64,000 nucleotides of DNA from Candidatus Sulfopaludibacter sp. SbA3 (GCA_945890485.1 CAMDCN010000007.1:186001-250000); one strand, 5' to 3'; shown: positions 35,393 to 44,419, counted from the first letter of the stretch. The notes: generated from the letters alone by a model not told the origin. Translations and numbers: made by a program.

Positions 35393-35958
35393 TGTGCTTC
35401 GCTTTGCATTTCCCGGTATAACCATGCTTCCGCCAGCCTCTGTTCTCTTCCAACCGTAGCGGGCGATATCGCCAGCATCTGGGCTACTTCGTCCAAAGTA
35501 AGTCCTCCGAAGAACCGGAGCTCGATAATCCTGCTCTTGCGCTCATCAAACGCCGCCAGCGCCTGCAGTGCGGCGTCCAGGTTTACGATGTCCCGGCTCG
35601 ACTCGGGTGCAAACGTCAAGGCCTCATCAAAGGGCACATTGGCTCGACCCTGCCCCCGCTTTTGCGTGTTGTTCCGCCGGGCATGCTCCACCAACAATTG
35701 GCGCATCAGATAGGCCGCCACGCCGAAGAAGTGAGACCGGCTCTCCCAGTCCGGCAGGCTTTGTTGCACCAGCCGCATGTACGCTTCGTGCACCAGCGCC
35801 GTCGGTTGCAAGGTGCGCGCTCCGCTTTCGTTGCGCAGATACCGCTCCGCCATACGATGCAATTCGCCATATAGCAACGGAATCAGATGCTCCTTCGCCG
35901 CCTCGTTGCCGGCTTTCCATTCTACTAGCAGACTGGTCACATCAGCTTCGATTGACAT
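35389..35958 (-). CDS. ECF-type RNA polymerase sigma factor (TIGR02999-like)
   Basis: This 189-residue sigma factor begins MSIEADVTSLLVEWKAG. Region 2 includes PLLYGELHRMAERYLRNE and TALVHEAYMRLV; the linker FFGVAAYLMRQLLVEHARR and region 4 (SRIIELRFFGGLTLDEVAQM) follow. This pattern is that of the acidobacterial/planctomycete sigma-70 subgroup TIGR02999. The ATG at 35958 is preferred because homology starts there; the frame is open upstream. No separate anti-sigma factor is present: the next, coupled gene is a membrane Ser/Thr kinase. Confidence 0.92.
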   Translation of the reverse strand: MSIEADVTSLLVEWKAGNEAAKEHLIPLLYGELHRMAERYLRNESGARTLQPTALVHEAYMRLVQQSLPDWESRSHFFGVAAYLMRQLLVEHARRNNTQKRGQGRANVPFDEALTFAPESSRDIVNLDAALQALAAFDERKSRIIELRFFGGLTLDEVAQMLAISPATVGREQRLAEAWLYREMQSEAQ

Positions 35959-35976
35959 ACTCACCAACTGTGCCGA

Positions 35977-35982
35977 ATTATA
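35977..35982 (-). promoter_or_regulatory. -10 box of sigma-kinase-globin operon
   Basis: A perfect TATAAT on the minus strand ends 18 bases before the sigma-factor ATG, giving a leader of about 12 nt that contains GGTGAG. No good -35 hexamer is seen at 17 bp, so an activator or alternative sigma factor may be needed. Confidence 0.5.
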
Positions 35983-36214
35983 ACGCCGGAAGAAACTGGC
36001 GGCTGGCCGTCGTTCCTTTGCCGACTTACCCCAACAGGGTGTGAATCGAGGCGAATTTCCGTCACCGATCAAGAAATATTTTTCGAGCGAACGCCGCAGC
36101 CGCCGAAAATGTGGCGGCGCGCGGTCACTTGACGGCCCGCCGCCGCGTGGCCGTGCCGTAAGGGGCGCGAAAGCTCGCATTTGATTGGCCCTCGACCTGC
36201 TTTGATGTATTTTT

Positions 36215-37006
36215 ATGAAGATTGTTCCATTCAGCTTCCTATTTTGTGCAGCCGTGGTATCTCATGCTCACGGTGCCTCTCTAGCCATTGATCTCGGCAC
36301 CGCCGGTCTGTTTGCGGTCCTGGCCGGATCGGAGATCACCAACACCGGTCCCACTTTGATCAGCGGCAACGTCGGCGTTTCGCCGGGGACCGCCATCACC
36401 GGCTTTCCTCCCGCTTCCATCGGTGGCGCCAATACTCTCTACTCGGCCGGGGCGGTCGCCCTTCAGGCCCAGACCGACCTCACCACCGCCTACAACTCCG
36501 CCGCGGGCCAAGCCTGTCCGAACACACTCACCGGCCAGGATCTCGGCGGCATGACCCTGGTTCCCGGCACCTACTGCTTCACCTCCTCCGCCCAACTCAC
36601 CGGAACGGTAACCCTCGACGGTCTCGGCGATTCGGCATCCGTATTCATCTTTCAAATCGGTAGTACCCTCACGACCGCTAGCGCCTCCGTCGTAGATATG
36701 ATCAACTCCGCCCAAGGCAGCAACGTCTTCTGGCAGGTAGGTAGTTCGGCCACCCTTGGTACCACCACCGCCTTCGCCGGCAACATCCTCGCGCTCTCCG
36801 ACATCACTCTAAACACCGGCGCTACCATCGATTGCGGTAGCGCCCTCGCCCGAAACTACGCTGTAACCATGGATACGAACAGTATCTCCGTATGTTCGTC
36901 CGCCACCGGCGGCGGCTCGGATGTTCCCGAACCCGGCACTGCCACCCTCCTCGGCGCCGGACTCGTTGTTCTCGGGGTGCGCCATCTGCGGCGATCCCAG
37001 AGCTAG
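36215..37006 (+). CDS. DUF3494 (ice-binding-like) PEP-CTERM protein
   Basis: This 263-residue exported protein has a signal peptide, then a DUF3494 domain: LGTAGLFAVLAGSEITNTG, SGNVGVSPG, the block LGGMTLVPGTYCFTSSAQLTG, VFIFQIGSTL and FWQVGSSATLG, all typical of the ice-binding beta-solenoid family. It ends with DVPEPGTATLLGAGLVVLG and a basic tail, a PEP-CTERM sorting signal. The family binds ice in cold-adapted microbes, but many members in soil bacteria are probably general adhesins, so true ice binding is uncertain. Confidence 0.9.
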   Translation: MKIVPFSFLFCAAVVSHAHGASLAIDLGTAGLFAVLAGSEITNTGPTLISGNVGVSPGTAITGFPPASIGGANTLYSAGAVALQAQTDLTTAYNSAAGQACPNTLTGQDLGGMTLVPGTYCFTSSAQLTGTVTLDGLGDSASVFIFQIGSTLTTASASVVDMINSAQGSNVFWQVGSSATLGTTTAFAGNILALSDITLNTGATIDCGSALARNYAVTMDTNSISVCSSATGGGSDVPEPGTATLLGAGLVVLGVRHLRRSQS

Positions 37007-38619
37007 AATTTCACGAGAACGCCGGCTTGCCCTGGGGTATCGCTCCGCATCAACGCCCACAAGTACTGCCCGTCGAACCGGATGAGCTGCGGCTCCGAGA
37101 ATCCAGGCCAACCCACCGGCTCCACCGCCTCTCCACTTAGAGAAATTCGCACAAACAAAGGCCCCGATTCGTTCGTGCGAATTACCCAGATGTTCGCCCC
37201 GTCAAACTCCAAAAGGCCTGTCCCGCCGCCAGCATCAATTTGCCGCAGACGGAGATCGGCCCCTTCCTTCGCCACTCGCAAACGTGCCACCGTGCCGCTC
37301 GCGCCGCAGGAAACCCACAGCGCCACCCCGTCAAACACCATTCCGGGCATCGCGTTGCCGGGCGGGCAAACCGCCAGTTTCTCCACCACGCTCGCATTTG
37401 CCGCGAGCCGATAAACTTCGCCCGTCGCCGGAATCGCCGCCCACATCCCTATCCCATCCCACGTCAACGCCGAGGCCGATCCCAACTCCAGATTGCTCGC
37501 GAGCGTAGGCGGCTCCTGCGTCAGCACCCAGCCCGGCAGGGCCATTCGCCGCAGCCCGCTCGACAGCGCCACCCACAGCCCGGCTCCGTCGAACGCCATG
37601 GCCTGGGGCTGGCTGTCCATCAGCACAGTGCCAACCCCCTCGCCCGAGTGGGTCAGCGCCTGCCCAAGGAACAATGGCCCCAGATGCCAAAGGTAGCCGC
37701 CATCAAAGAGGATCGTTGCACCTGTAAGCCAACTCTTGTCGTGCAGGCCCGAGAGCGATCTGTTCCACTCCATAAACCCGTTCACCGCTCGAAACTTCAA
37801 CAGGCTCCTGGTTGTCATGAGATAGATCGCCTCCCCATCCGTCTCCAATCCCAGCGGCCGGTCGAAGTTTTCCATCGAGGAAACGCCTGGAGGAGGTGAC
37901 AGATTGGTGGTGAAGGCGTACGGGATGCGCAGTAAAGGCGTCCGCTCCGCCCCCCAGCGCCGTAGGGCCATTCGCCGTAAGTCGATGGCCGCTCCCGTGG
38001 CCGCCCACCGCTCTGCCTCGCTCTGCCCCGCCGGTCCGGCTGGTCCCGGCGGGCCAACCGGACCCGCCGGACCCCGCGCCCCGGGAGTTCCCACGCTCGT
38101 CCATTCCAACGCCAACTGAGCCGGATGGCTGGTTCCGTTACTCTCTTTGGTGTCGAAAACCACGCTCGTCCCCGCTGCCCCGGCGGTGATGAGCAGCCCA
38201 TGGTTCGTGGCCCCGTCCAGCCACGTGCTCACCAGGCGCGTCACGTCCATGGCAACGTAGCTTTGTCCGCGCGCTACGGCGATGTTCGTCGCTGTGGGGC
38301 CCCCTGCCGCCGGGAGCGTTCGCCGAGTCACCGTGACTTCTGACCAAGGCCCGCTCAGTGCCGTTACCTGAATCGTCCCCGCTCGTACTACCTGATTGGC
38401 GAACAGGGTCAAGGTGGCGCGCTCCAAAGCATGTCCCGCCGGGGACTTCGGCAGTCGAAACCGAACCAGACCTTGCCGCCGCGCGTCGACCAGCATCCTC
38501 TCTTGGGCGCCGAACGCGCTATCTCCGGCGTCGTCCGCCGTGTAACTATCGTCTGTCAGCGGAGCAACCTGGCCCCACGCCAATCCCGCCATCAGGTAAA
38601 TGAGCGCACGAAGTGCCAT
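37003..38619 (-). CDS. Secreted DNRLRE-domain protein with collagen-like linker
   Basis: This 538-residue protein has a signal peptide (MALRALIYLMAGLAWGQ), a DNRLRE/CBM96-like domain (20-172; DDSYTADDAG, VDARRQGLVRFRLP, DVTRLVSTWLDG, GLLITAG), eight Gly-X-Y triplets (177-200, starting GTPGARGPAGPVGPPGPAG), then a long domain (210-538) with repeats such as PLGLETDGEAIYLMT, MAFDGAGLWVALSSG and LTWDGIGMWAAI, probably a beta-propeller. It may be a cell-surface protein that binds polysaccharide. The start at 38619 was chosen at the signal peptide. Its stop overlaps the end of the ice-binding-like gene by 4 nt in convergent orientation. Confidence 0.82.
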   Translation of the reverse strand: MALRALIYLMAGLAWGQVAPLTDDSYTADDAGDSAFGAQERMLVDARRQGLVRFRLPKSPAGHALERATLTLFANQVVRAGTIQVTALSGPWSEVTVTRRTLPAAGGPTATNIAVARGQSYVAMDVTRLVSTWLDGATNHGLLITAGAAGTSVVFDTKESNGTSHPAQLALEWTSVGTPGARGPAGPVGPPGPAGPAGQSEAERWAATGAAIDLRRMALRRWGAERTPLLRIPYAFTTNLSPPPGVSSMENFDRPLGLETDGEAIYLMTTRSLLKFRAVNGFMEWNRSLSGLHDKSWLTGATILFDGGYLWHLGPLFLGQALTHSGEGVGTVLMDSQPQAMAFDGAGLWVALSSGLRRMALPGWVLTQEPPTLASNLELGSASALTWDGIGMWAAIPATGEVYRLAANASVVEKLAVCPPGNAMPGMVFDGVALWVSCGASGTVARLRVAKEGADLRLRQIDAGGGTGLLEFDGANIWVIRTNESGPLFVRISLSGEAVEPVGWPGFSEPQLIRFDGQYLWALMRSDTPGQAGVLVKF

Positions 38620-38676
38620 ATTTGTCTCCGCGGATTTGGCCCGTTCCACGGCCCATCGAATCCCCAAGCTCACCTT

Positions 38677-39489
38677 GTAAGAACGCAGATCCGCTTCGCC
38701 ACGGCCATTCTGGCGACGTTGGTAGCTGCCTTATCTGTCGCTGGACAAACCAATTCGAACCTGATCGTACGCCTCAATTCCTTCCTGGGTGACATCGACC
38801 GGCTCCTGTTCCCGGGTTCATCATCCAGCAGGATGGCGGATACAACTTGACCGACGGCCAATTCCGCACAATTCCCACCGATCCGTCCATCCAGCCAACC
38901 AGATCGCCGCCGTCCCAGTTTTCATCCGTTCCGCCACCATCCTCAACGACTCCCATCAACGTTCCCTGAGCCCTCAGCAACCACCTCCGGCCGGGAGATT
39001 ACCCGAACCTTTGTTTTCAGCGATCCCAACGGCGCCGACGATCTCAGTGTGGTCAACGTCCTCATCAATCGCGCCCTTGATGGATGCTGCGCCTGCTATC
39101 TCTCCTACGATAGCGCCGCCAATATTCTGGTGCTCCTATTCGATATCCGCTCCGACGCCACGCTCCTCCCCCTCCCCGGCACCTTCACCGGGTCCCACGC
39201 CGTCTCCATCCTTCCAGCCAACCCGCTCGCGCTCACGGCAGCAGGGTCGAACACCTTCCGTTCCGGCGACAACGGCGCGGCCGATGGGGCCACCTCCATT
39301 CGGAACAGCCAGTGCATCCAGTTCGCAACAGGGTCCGCCTTTCAGGACAACGGTCACCCGCTTATCCTCGAGCTCCAGATTCAGTTCAAATTCACCTTCA
39401 CCGGCCGCTGGCTCCTCTACGGTGGCGCACAAACCGCTGCCGCGGCCAACTCCGGCTGGCATGTCCTCGGCGCGATCCGCGTCGAGTAA
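38677..39489 (+). pseudogene. Frameshifted secreted-protein gene
   Basis: The 5' part encodes a signal-peptide-like start (FATAILATLVAALSVAGQ then TNSNLIVRLNSFLGDIDR) without a usable start codon (GTA at the expected place), then changes frame. The frame -FIIQQDGGYNLTDGQFRTIP- continues in a second register, and the 3' part (from about 38988) reads ITRTFVFSDPNGADDLSVVN and later GWHVLGAIRVE in the first register. This DPNG..LxVVNVLIN domain recurs in secreted proteins of Solibacter relatives. At least one stop (38849) and two frame changes are needed, so the gene is broken. Confidence 0.7.
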
Positions 39490-39493
39490 TCCG

Positions 39494-40843
39494 CTACTGC
39501 GGACGCAGCGTAACCGAACTCTCGTGCCCGCCAAACCGGAATAGCAGTGCCGCCGGAAATGCAGTGCCCGGCGGTATCGCCACGTTCACTTGATAAAGCC
39601 CCAACCACCCAGGCGCCAAGCCGCTATAGAGCACCTGCGCCCCTTCGCCGCCCACGGTAACCTCCGGCCGCAACGTCGTCACCTGATACTCTCCGCTCGG
39701 CTCGACTACCCCCAACCCTGTCGCCCACAGAATCGCCCACTCCCGCGTCGCCGTCACCGCGAAGATTCCGGGTGTCGATTCTACCCCCGCCACCGGAACC
39801 GTCACCTTCTCCGGCGCTGCCAATTCCACGGATACTGCCGGCCCGTGCACCTCCAGCGGCACATACAGGTTCACCTGCACCGGTGACGCATAGAGCAGAG
39901 GCGCCCTCACCCCGTTCAACTTGACAGTTGTACCCGCCAGCTTCGCCGCCGGCCACCCGGCCTCTGCCGCCATCGTCCCGCCCGGAGTCAGGTCCGCCCC
40001 GTATATCGAAATCAACGATCCGGGCGACACGGTCCCCCGCGGCTCGAAACTGGCACTGTTCCCGATGGTCCGGGTTGCAAACAACGGCCTCCGCACCGGC
40101 CGCGGCATCGCGTCCCCATCCACCGCTCCGGTGAGCCAAAGCAGGGCTTCCTGCATCATGCCGAGAAATCGCGCATCCCGCCAGGTGCTGTCGAAATGGC
40201 CCAGTGCGGAGTAGAAAACACGCCCCGACCCGTAGCGGCGGCACCACGTCAGCGGAAAGTCCTCTGTCCCTGGATTCACGCCCGCCGCGTTCAGGTCTAC
40301 CGACGCCGTGTCCAGCGTCATCAACACCCGCACGCGGTCCCGCGAGAAGTCCCGGAACTGGTAGACCTCTTCCAGCTTGGTGAACCCGGTTCCCAGACCC
40401 GCCATCGCTGGGTGCGCCGGGTCCTCCACATCGAACCGCACCGGCTGCACCCACGGATGCCCGTTGAAGCGCGCCCCGATCAGATCCCCATACTCCGGCC
40501 ATGTATAAAACGTGTCCGTCGCGCTATGGACCCCGCCAAACCCCTTGCCCTCCCGCACAAACTCCAGCAGATCCCGCTTCTGCTGCTCATTCACCGGCAA
40601 CTCCCCGCTTGTGAAGAACAGCACCGCGTCGAACCCGCGCAGCGTGGCCGCGTTCAGCATCCCTGCGTCTTCCGTTGCCACAATCTCCACGCGCCCACCC
40701 GCCCGCAGCACCTCCACCGATACTGGAATCGAGTCATGCCGATACCCCGCCGAGTGCGTGACATACAGCACCCGCTTCGGCTGCGCTTGCGCCGCGAGAG
40801 CCAGCAACATCGCGGCCACTACGATTCGCCATACGCCTTGCAT
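39494..40843 (-). CDS. ThuA-like domain fused to TIGR03437 domain, secreted
   Basis: This 449-residue exported protein (signal MQGVWRIVVAAMLLALAAQAQ) has a ThuA/trehalose-utilisation-like glutamine-amidotransferase fold at 23-235 (VLYVTHSAGYRHDSIP, GGVHSATDTFY, PLTWCRRYGSGRVFYSALGH). Residues 245-449 form a TIGR03437 domain (TIGNSASFEPRGTVSPGSL, SIYGADLTPGG, PVQVNLYVPLEV, GLGVVEPSG, GLYQVNVAIPPG), a domain first known from Solibacter. ThuA proteins are linked to sugar oxidation. The fusion suggests surface attachment by the C-terminal domain. The substrate is unknown. Confidence 0.92.
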   Translation of the reverse strand: MQGVWRIVVAAMLLALAAQAQPKRVLYVTHSAGYRHDSIPVSVEVLRAGGRVEIVATEDAGMLNAATLRGFDAVLFFTSGELPVNEQQKRDLLEFVREGKGFGGVHSATDTFYTWPEYGDLIGARFNGHPWVQPVRFDVEDPAHPAMAGLGTGFTKLEEVYQFRDFSRDRVRVLMTLDTASVDLNAAGVNPGTEDFPLTWCRRYGSGRVFYSALGHFDSTWRDARFLGMMQEALLWLTGAVDGDAMPRPVRRPLFATRTIGNSASFEPRGTVSPGSLISIYGADLTPGGTMAAEAGWPAAKLAGTTVKLNGVRAPLLYASPVQVNLYVPLEVHGPAVSVELAAPEKVTVPVAGVESTPGIFAVTATREWAILWATGLGVVEPSGEYQVTTLRPEVTVGGEGAQVLYSGLAPGWLGLYQVNVAIPPGTAFPAALLFRFGGHESSVTLRPQ

Positions 40844-40881
40844 TCTTCTGTTCTATCCCAAAAGTCGATATCGTTTCCCTC

Positions 40882-41298
40882 ATGCCGCCCGCCCGTCACG
40901 TTGCCTCCCTCGCCGTTCCGTTTCTCCAGGTCACCGATATCGACGTCTCTCTTCGCTTCTACCGCGAAGGCCTTGGCTTCGTCCTCACCAAACACTGGAG
41001 CCCCGCCGGCCGCATCCGCTGGTGCTGGCTCGAACTCGATCGCGTCGCCCTCATGCTCCAGGAAAGCAATCCTCCTCGCCCGCGCGGGCAAGGCGTTTCC
41101 ATCTGCATCTTCTGCGCCGACGCCGTCGCCTTCTATCGCGATCTCCAAACTCGCGGAGTTCCCGCCGAACGCCCCTATGTGGGAAACGGTCTCTGGGTCA
41201 CCGCGCTCAACGACCCCGATGGCTACCGCATCGAGTTTGAGAGCCCCACCCAAGACCTCGAAGAGTCCGTCCTTGAGGACGACCCACCGAACCAGTAA
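40882..41298 (+). CDS. VOC-family (glyoxalase/bleomycin-resistance-like) protein
   Basis: This 138-residue protein shows the VOC fold pattern: AVPFLQVTDIDVSLRFYREG at the start, RWCWLELDRVALMLQES in the first module, and FCADAVAFYRDLQTRG and WVTALNDPDGYRIEFESP in the second. The final Glu in YRIEFESP is a usual metal ligand. Possible roles include a dioxygenase, glyoxalase or drug-binding protein; none is supported over the others. It is followed 12 nt later by the 2Fe-2S subunit gene. Confidence 0.85.
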   Translation: MPPARHVASLAVPFLQVTDIDVSLRFYREGLGFVLTKHWSPAGRIRWCWLELDRVALMLQESNPPRPRGQGVSICIFCADAVAFYRDLQTRGVPAERPYVGNGLWVTALNDPDGYRIEFESPTQDLEESVLEDDPPNQ

Positions 41299-41310
41299 AC
41301 TCACCGTTAT

Positions 41311-41787
41311 ATGACGGTCACTATTAACGGCAAAGCCCACCAGCTCTCCACCGCCCCCGACCGCCCGCTTCTCGATGTCCTCCGCGAGGATCTCGGCCTC
41401 ACTGGAACCAAGTATGGCTGTGGCGAAGGCCAGTGCCGCGCCTGCACGGTGCTCCTCAACGGCAAGCCCGTCACCTCCTGCCTCACGCCCGCCCGCCTCG
41501 CCGACGGCAAGTCCATCACCACCATCGAAGGCCTCGCAACTGGCGACCGCCTCCACCGCGTCCAACAAGCCTTCCTCGACGCCGAAGCCATGCAGTGTGG
41601 CTACTGCGTCCCCGGCATGATCCTACGCACCGTTTCCCTCCTCGAAGTCACGCCCCATCCCACCGACGCCCAAATTGTCGAAGCGCTCGACGGCAACCTC
41701 TGCCGCTGCTGCGGCTACGTCCGCATCCTGGCCGCTGTCCGCCGCGCTGCCCAAACAACCGATGGAGGCCTTCCCCATGCCGAATGA
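41311..41787 (+). CDS. 2Fe-2S subunit of a molybdenum hydroxylase
   Basis: This 158-residue protein has the plant-type 2Fe-2S domain (C37, C42, C45 in GCGEGQCRACTV, and C57) and the C-terminal four-helix 2Fe-2S domain (MQCGYCVPGMI and NLCRCCGYVRI). It corresponds to the small subunit of xanthine dehydrogenase/isoquinoline 1-oxidoreductase-type enzymes. The usual CRCTGY reads CRCCGY here. It passes electrons from the molybdenum subunit, whose gene overlaps its end by 11 nt. The natural substrate is unknown. Confidence 0.94.
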   Translation: MTVTINGKAHQLSTAPDRPLLDVLREDLGLTGTKYGCGEGQCRACTVLLNGKPVTSCLTPARLADGKSITTIEGLATGDRLHRVQQAFLDAEAMQCGYCVPGMILRTVSLLEVTPHPTDAQIVEALDGNLCRCCGYVRILAAVRRAAQTTDGGLPHAE

Positions 41788-43696
41788 GCCCGAACGCTAC
41801 GAACTCTTCGAAGCCCCGCCGTATAACTTTCAACTCAACCGCCGCGACTTCCTCGAAGTCGCCGGCTTCGTCATTTGCCTCACCGCCACGCCTCTCCTCG
41901 ACGCCCAAACCGCCGCCAAGCCCCGCGCCCGCCTCGCCTTCGCCACTGACGGCACGGTCACCGTCTACTCCGGCAAAGTCGACATGGGCCAGGGCGCCGC
42001 GACTGAACTCGCCATGGCCGTCGCCGAGGAGCTCCGCCTGCCGCTTTCGAAGGTCCGCGCCGTCCTCGGCGATACCGATCTCTGCCCCAACGACGGCATC
42101 ACCGCCGGCAGCCGCACCACCCCCGCCACCGTCCCCGAAGCCCGCAAAGCCGCGGCCGCCCACCGGGGCGCGGAACTCACCCCGCCCGCCGATTGGAAGA
42201 CCCTCGGCAAGTCCCACCCCGCCCTCAACGCGCGCGCCATCGTCACCGGCCGCCACGAGTACCCTTCCGATATCCGCCGCCCCGGCATGCTCTACGCCGC
42301 CGTCCTCCGGCCCCCCAGTTTTGGCGCCAAGCTCACTGCTCTCGATTCCTCCGTCCTCAAAGACAAGACCGTCACCCTCGTCAACGACAACGGTTTCGTC
42401 GCCGTCGCCGCGCCCACCTTCTTCGCCGCCCGCCAAGCCGTCGCGACCCTCGCCGCCGCCGCCCGCTGGGAGACCAAGCCTCATCCCGCCAGCGCTGATC
42501 TCTACCGCGTCCTCAAGGAAACCGCTCAGAATCCCCGTGAAAATAGGCGCGGCGACCTGGCTCCGGCCTTTGAATCCGCCGCTAAAAAGCTAAAGGCCAC
42601 CTACCACGCTCCTTACATCCAGCACGCTCCCATGGAGCCCCGCGCCGCCGTCGCCGAGTGGGTTGATGGCAAGCTCACCGTCTGGACCGGCACCCAAAAC
42701 CCATTCGGCGTCCAGCAACAATTGCAGCAGGCTTTCCGACTCCCCGCCGAACAGGTCCGCATCATTGAACCCGGTTCCGGCGGCGGCTTCGGCGGCAAGC
42801 ACACCGGCGAAGTGGCCATTGAAGCGGCGCGCCTCGCGAAGGAAGCCGGCAAGCCCGTCCACCTCCGCTGGACCCGCGCCGAGGAGTTCGCCTGGGCCTA
42901 CTGCCGCCCCGCCGGCCTCTGGGAAATCGAAGCCGCCCTCGACGCCAACGGCCGCCTCACCGCCTGGGACTTCGCTTCCTACAACGCCGGCACCGCTGGC
43001 CTCGAATCGCCCTATCGCATCCCCAACACCCGCACCCGGTTCTTCCGCAGCGACTCTCCCCTCCGCGAGGGCTCCTACCGCGGCATCGCCGCCACGACGA
43101 ACAACTTCGCCCGCGAAGGCTTCATGGACGAACTCGCCGCCCTCGCCGGCCAGGACCCGCTCGATTTCCGTCTCGCCCATCTCGATAACCCTCGTCTCCG
43201 AGACGTTCTCGTTGCCGTAGCCGAGAAGTTTAACTGGAAAGCCCGCCGCCAGAAGCCCCGCCCCGGCACGGGTATCGGCATCGCCGCCGGCTTCGAGAAG
43301 GGTTCCTATGTGGCGGCCTGCGTCGAAGTCGCCACGGACGCCAAGTCCGGCTTCACAATCCGCGACTTCCATATGGCCTATGAATGCGGAGCCATTCTGA
43401 ACCCCTCCAACCTCCGTGCCCAAGTGGAAGGAGCGATCATCCAAGGTCTCGGTGGAGCGCTCATGGAGTCGATCGAATTCGCGAACGGTCGCCTGACGAA
43501 CGGCAGCTTCACGGCCTACCGCCTCCCCCGGCTCCGCGACGTTCCGCCCCTCACCATCACGCTGCTCGACCGCAAAGACCTCCCGTCGGTCGGCGCCGGC
43601 GAGACCCCAATCATCGCGGTAGCCCCGGCATTAGCCTCCGCTGTCTCGGCCCTGACGAACCAACGCCGCCGCGCCCTGCCGCTAAGGTCGGCGTAG
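41777..43696 (+). CDS. Molybdopterin subunit of aldehyde/xanthine dehydrogenase-type hydroxylase
   Basis: This 639-residue protein has a Tat-like segment (LNRRDFLEVAGFVICL, about residues 18-33), then molybdopterin-binding motifs: GKVDMGQGAATELAMAVAEE, GSGGGFGGKH, ASYNAGTAGLES, and the active-site Glu loop VGAGETP near the end. It is similar in layout to isoquinoline 1-oxidoreductase beta subunits, though shorter than the usual 700-750. The ATG at 41777 follows GGAGG (41764-41768) by 8 nt and overlaps the 2Fe-2S gene. It should hydroxylate an aldehyde or N-heterocycle; no separate FAD subunit is seen. Confidence 0.93.
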   Translation: MPNEPERYELFEAPPYNFQLNRRDFLEVAGFVICLTATPLLDAQTAAKPRARLAFATDGTVTVYSGKVDMGQGAATELAMAVAEELRLPLSKVRAVLGDTDLCPNDGITAGSRTTPATVPEARKAAAAHRGAELTPPADWKTLGKSHPALNARAIVTGRHEYPSDIRRPGMLYAAVLRPPSFGAKLTALDSSVLKDKTVTLVNDNGFVAVAAPTFFAARQAVATLAAAARWETKPHPASADLYRVLKETAQNPRENRRGDLAPAFESAAKKLKATYHAPYIQHAPMEPRAAVAEWVDGKLTVWTGTQNPFGVQQQLQQAFRLPAEQVRIIEPGSGGGFGGKHTGEVAIEAARLAKEAGKPVHLRWTRAEEFAWAYCRPAGLWEIEAALDANGRLTAWDFASYNAGTAGLESPYRIPNTRTRFFRSDSPLREGSYRGIAATTNNFAREGFMDELAALAGQDPLDFRLAHLDNPRLRDVLVAVAEKFNWKARRQKPRPGTGIGIAAGFEKGSYVAACVEVATDAKSGFTIRDFHMAYECGAILNPSNLRAQVEGAIIQGLGGALMESIEFANGRLTNGSFTAYRLPRLRDVPPLTITLLDRKDLPSVGAGETPIIAVAPALASAVSALTNQRRRALPLRSA

Positions 43697-43709
43697 AGGC
43701 TTGGGGAGC

Positions 43710-44177
43710 TCAGCCTCTCTGTTTCAGCCGCACGCCGCCCATCCCCAAAACTCCCAGCAGCCCAAACCCCGGCACCGCGCTCTCCACCACATCTTCGAGA
43801 AACACGATATCCCAAACCAACGCGAACCCCACCCCAAATAACAAGCCAGCAATCGCTCCACTCACCGCCCACCCAATCACGGAAAGTCGGCTCACCGTGC
43901 CGGCCCCGGGCCGCAGGAACGCCACCGGAACCCATACCAACCCCGCTAAGAACAGCGCTCCCAACACTGCTCCGGCCAATCCACGCCCCACAATTCCGCC
44001 TACCAGCGCGCCTATCATTCCCGCCAAGCAAACCCACCCAGCCAGATTCCCGATTCCGCCGCCCCCACCCCCGCCCCCGTGCCCGCGGTTTCCTCCGCCG
44101 TCTTGGGACCGAGCCCAGTAGCTATCGGGGCCGTAGGCCTCGCGAATCGCCTCAGCCCATCGCTCGCTATCGTTCAT
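43710..44177 (-). CDS. Gly-rich-linker membrane protein
   Basis: This 155-residue protein begins MNDSERWAEAIREAYGPDSY, followed by a Gly-rich linker with eight consecutive Gly (about 34-41) and four membrane segments (45-130). It ends with GFGLLGVLGMGGVRLKQRG. I do not recognise the family. Its start overlaps the stop of the small CxCWMC gene (ATGA), so both are made from one mRNA. The longer open frame upstream is the shadow of that gene. Confidence 0.6.
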   Translation of the reverse strand: MNDSERWAEAIREAYGPDSYWARSQDGGGNRGHGGGGGGGGIGNLAGWVCLAGMIGALVGGIVGRGLAGAVLGALFLAGLVWVPVAFLRPGAGTVSRLSVIGWAVSGAIAGLLFGVGFALVWDIVFLEDVVESAVPGFGLLGVLGMGGVRLKQRG

Positions 44178-44419
44178 TCGCCTGCCTCCGCAATCTCCCA
44201 CTCGGCAAACGCCCGTTCCCGCCGCGGCGGCACTTCCTTCCCCGGCCCCTGGCACATCCAGCACGCGCACCGCCGGCAGTGCGTCGATACATTCACGCCC
44301 AAGTCCCGCGGATCTTCGGGCCTCGCCCACCGCCCCGCCCACAACCGCATCACGCGCCGCGCCCGGCTCTTCATCCGCGCCGCTTGACCTCGCCGGATCG
44401 CCCGCTTTCTGTCCATCAT
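44174..44419 (-). CDS. Small basic Cys-rich protein with CxCWMC motif
   Basis: This 81-residue protein is Arg-rich (MMDRKRAIRRGQAARMKSRA) and ends in THCRRCACWMCQGPGKEVPP. A basic helix plus CxCWMC is a pattern I know from unassigned small bacterial proteins; the function is not known. The ATG at 44419 has GGGAGG 7 nt upstream; Met2 at 44416 is an alternative. It overlaps the next gene by ATGA. Cysteines could bind zinc and the basic part nucleic acid (inference). Confidence 0.6.
   Translation of the reverse strand: MMDRKRAIRRGQAARMKSRARRVMRLWAGRWARPEDPRDLGVNVSTHCRRCACWMCQGPGKEVPPRRERAFAEWEIAEAGE

Noticed and set aside
41433-42593. 386-codon plus-strand frame over the molybdenum hydroxylase genes
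   Set aside because: It is Pro/Arg/Ser-rich, the usual shadow of GC-rich coding DNA, and the other frame holds the true genes.
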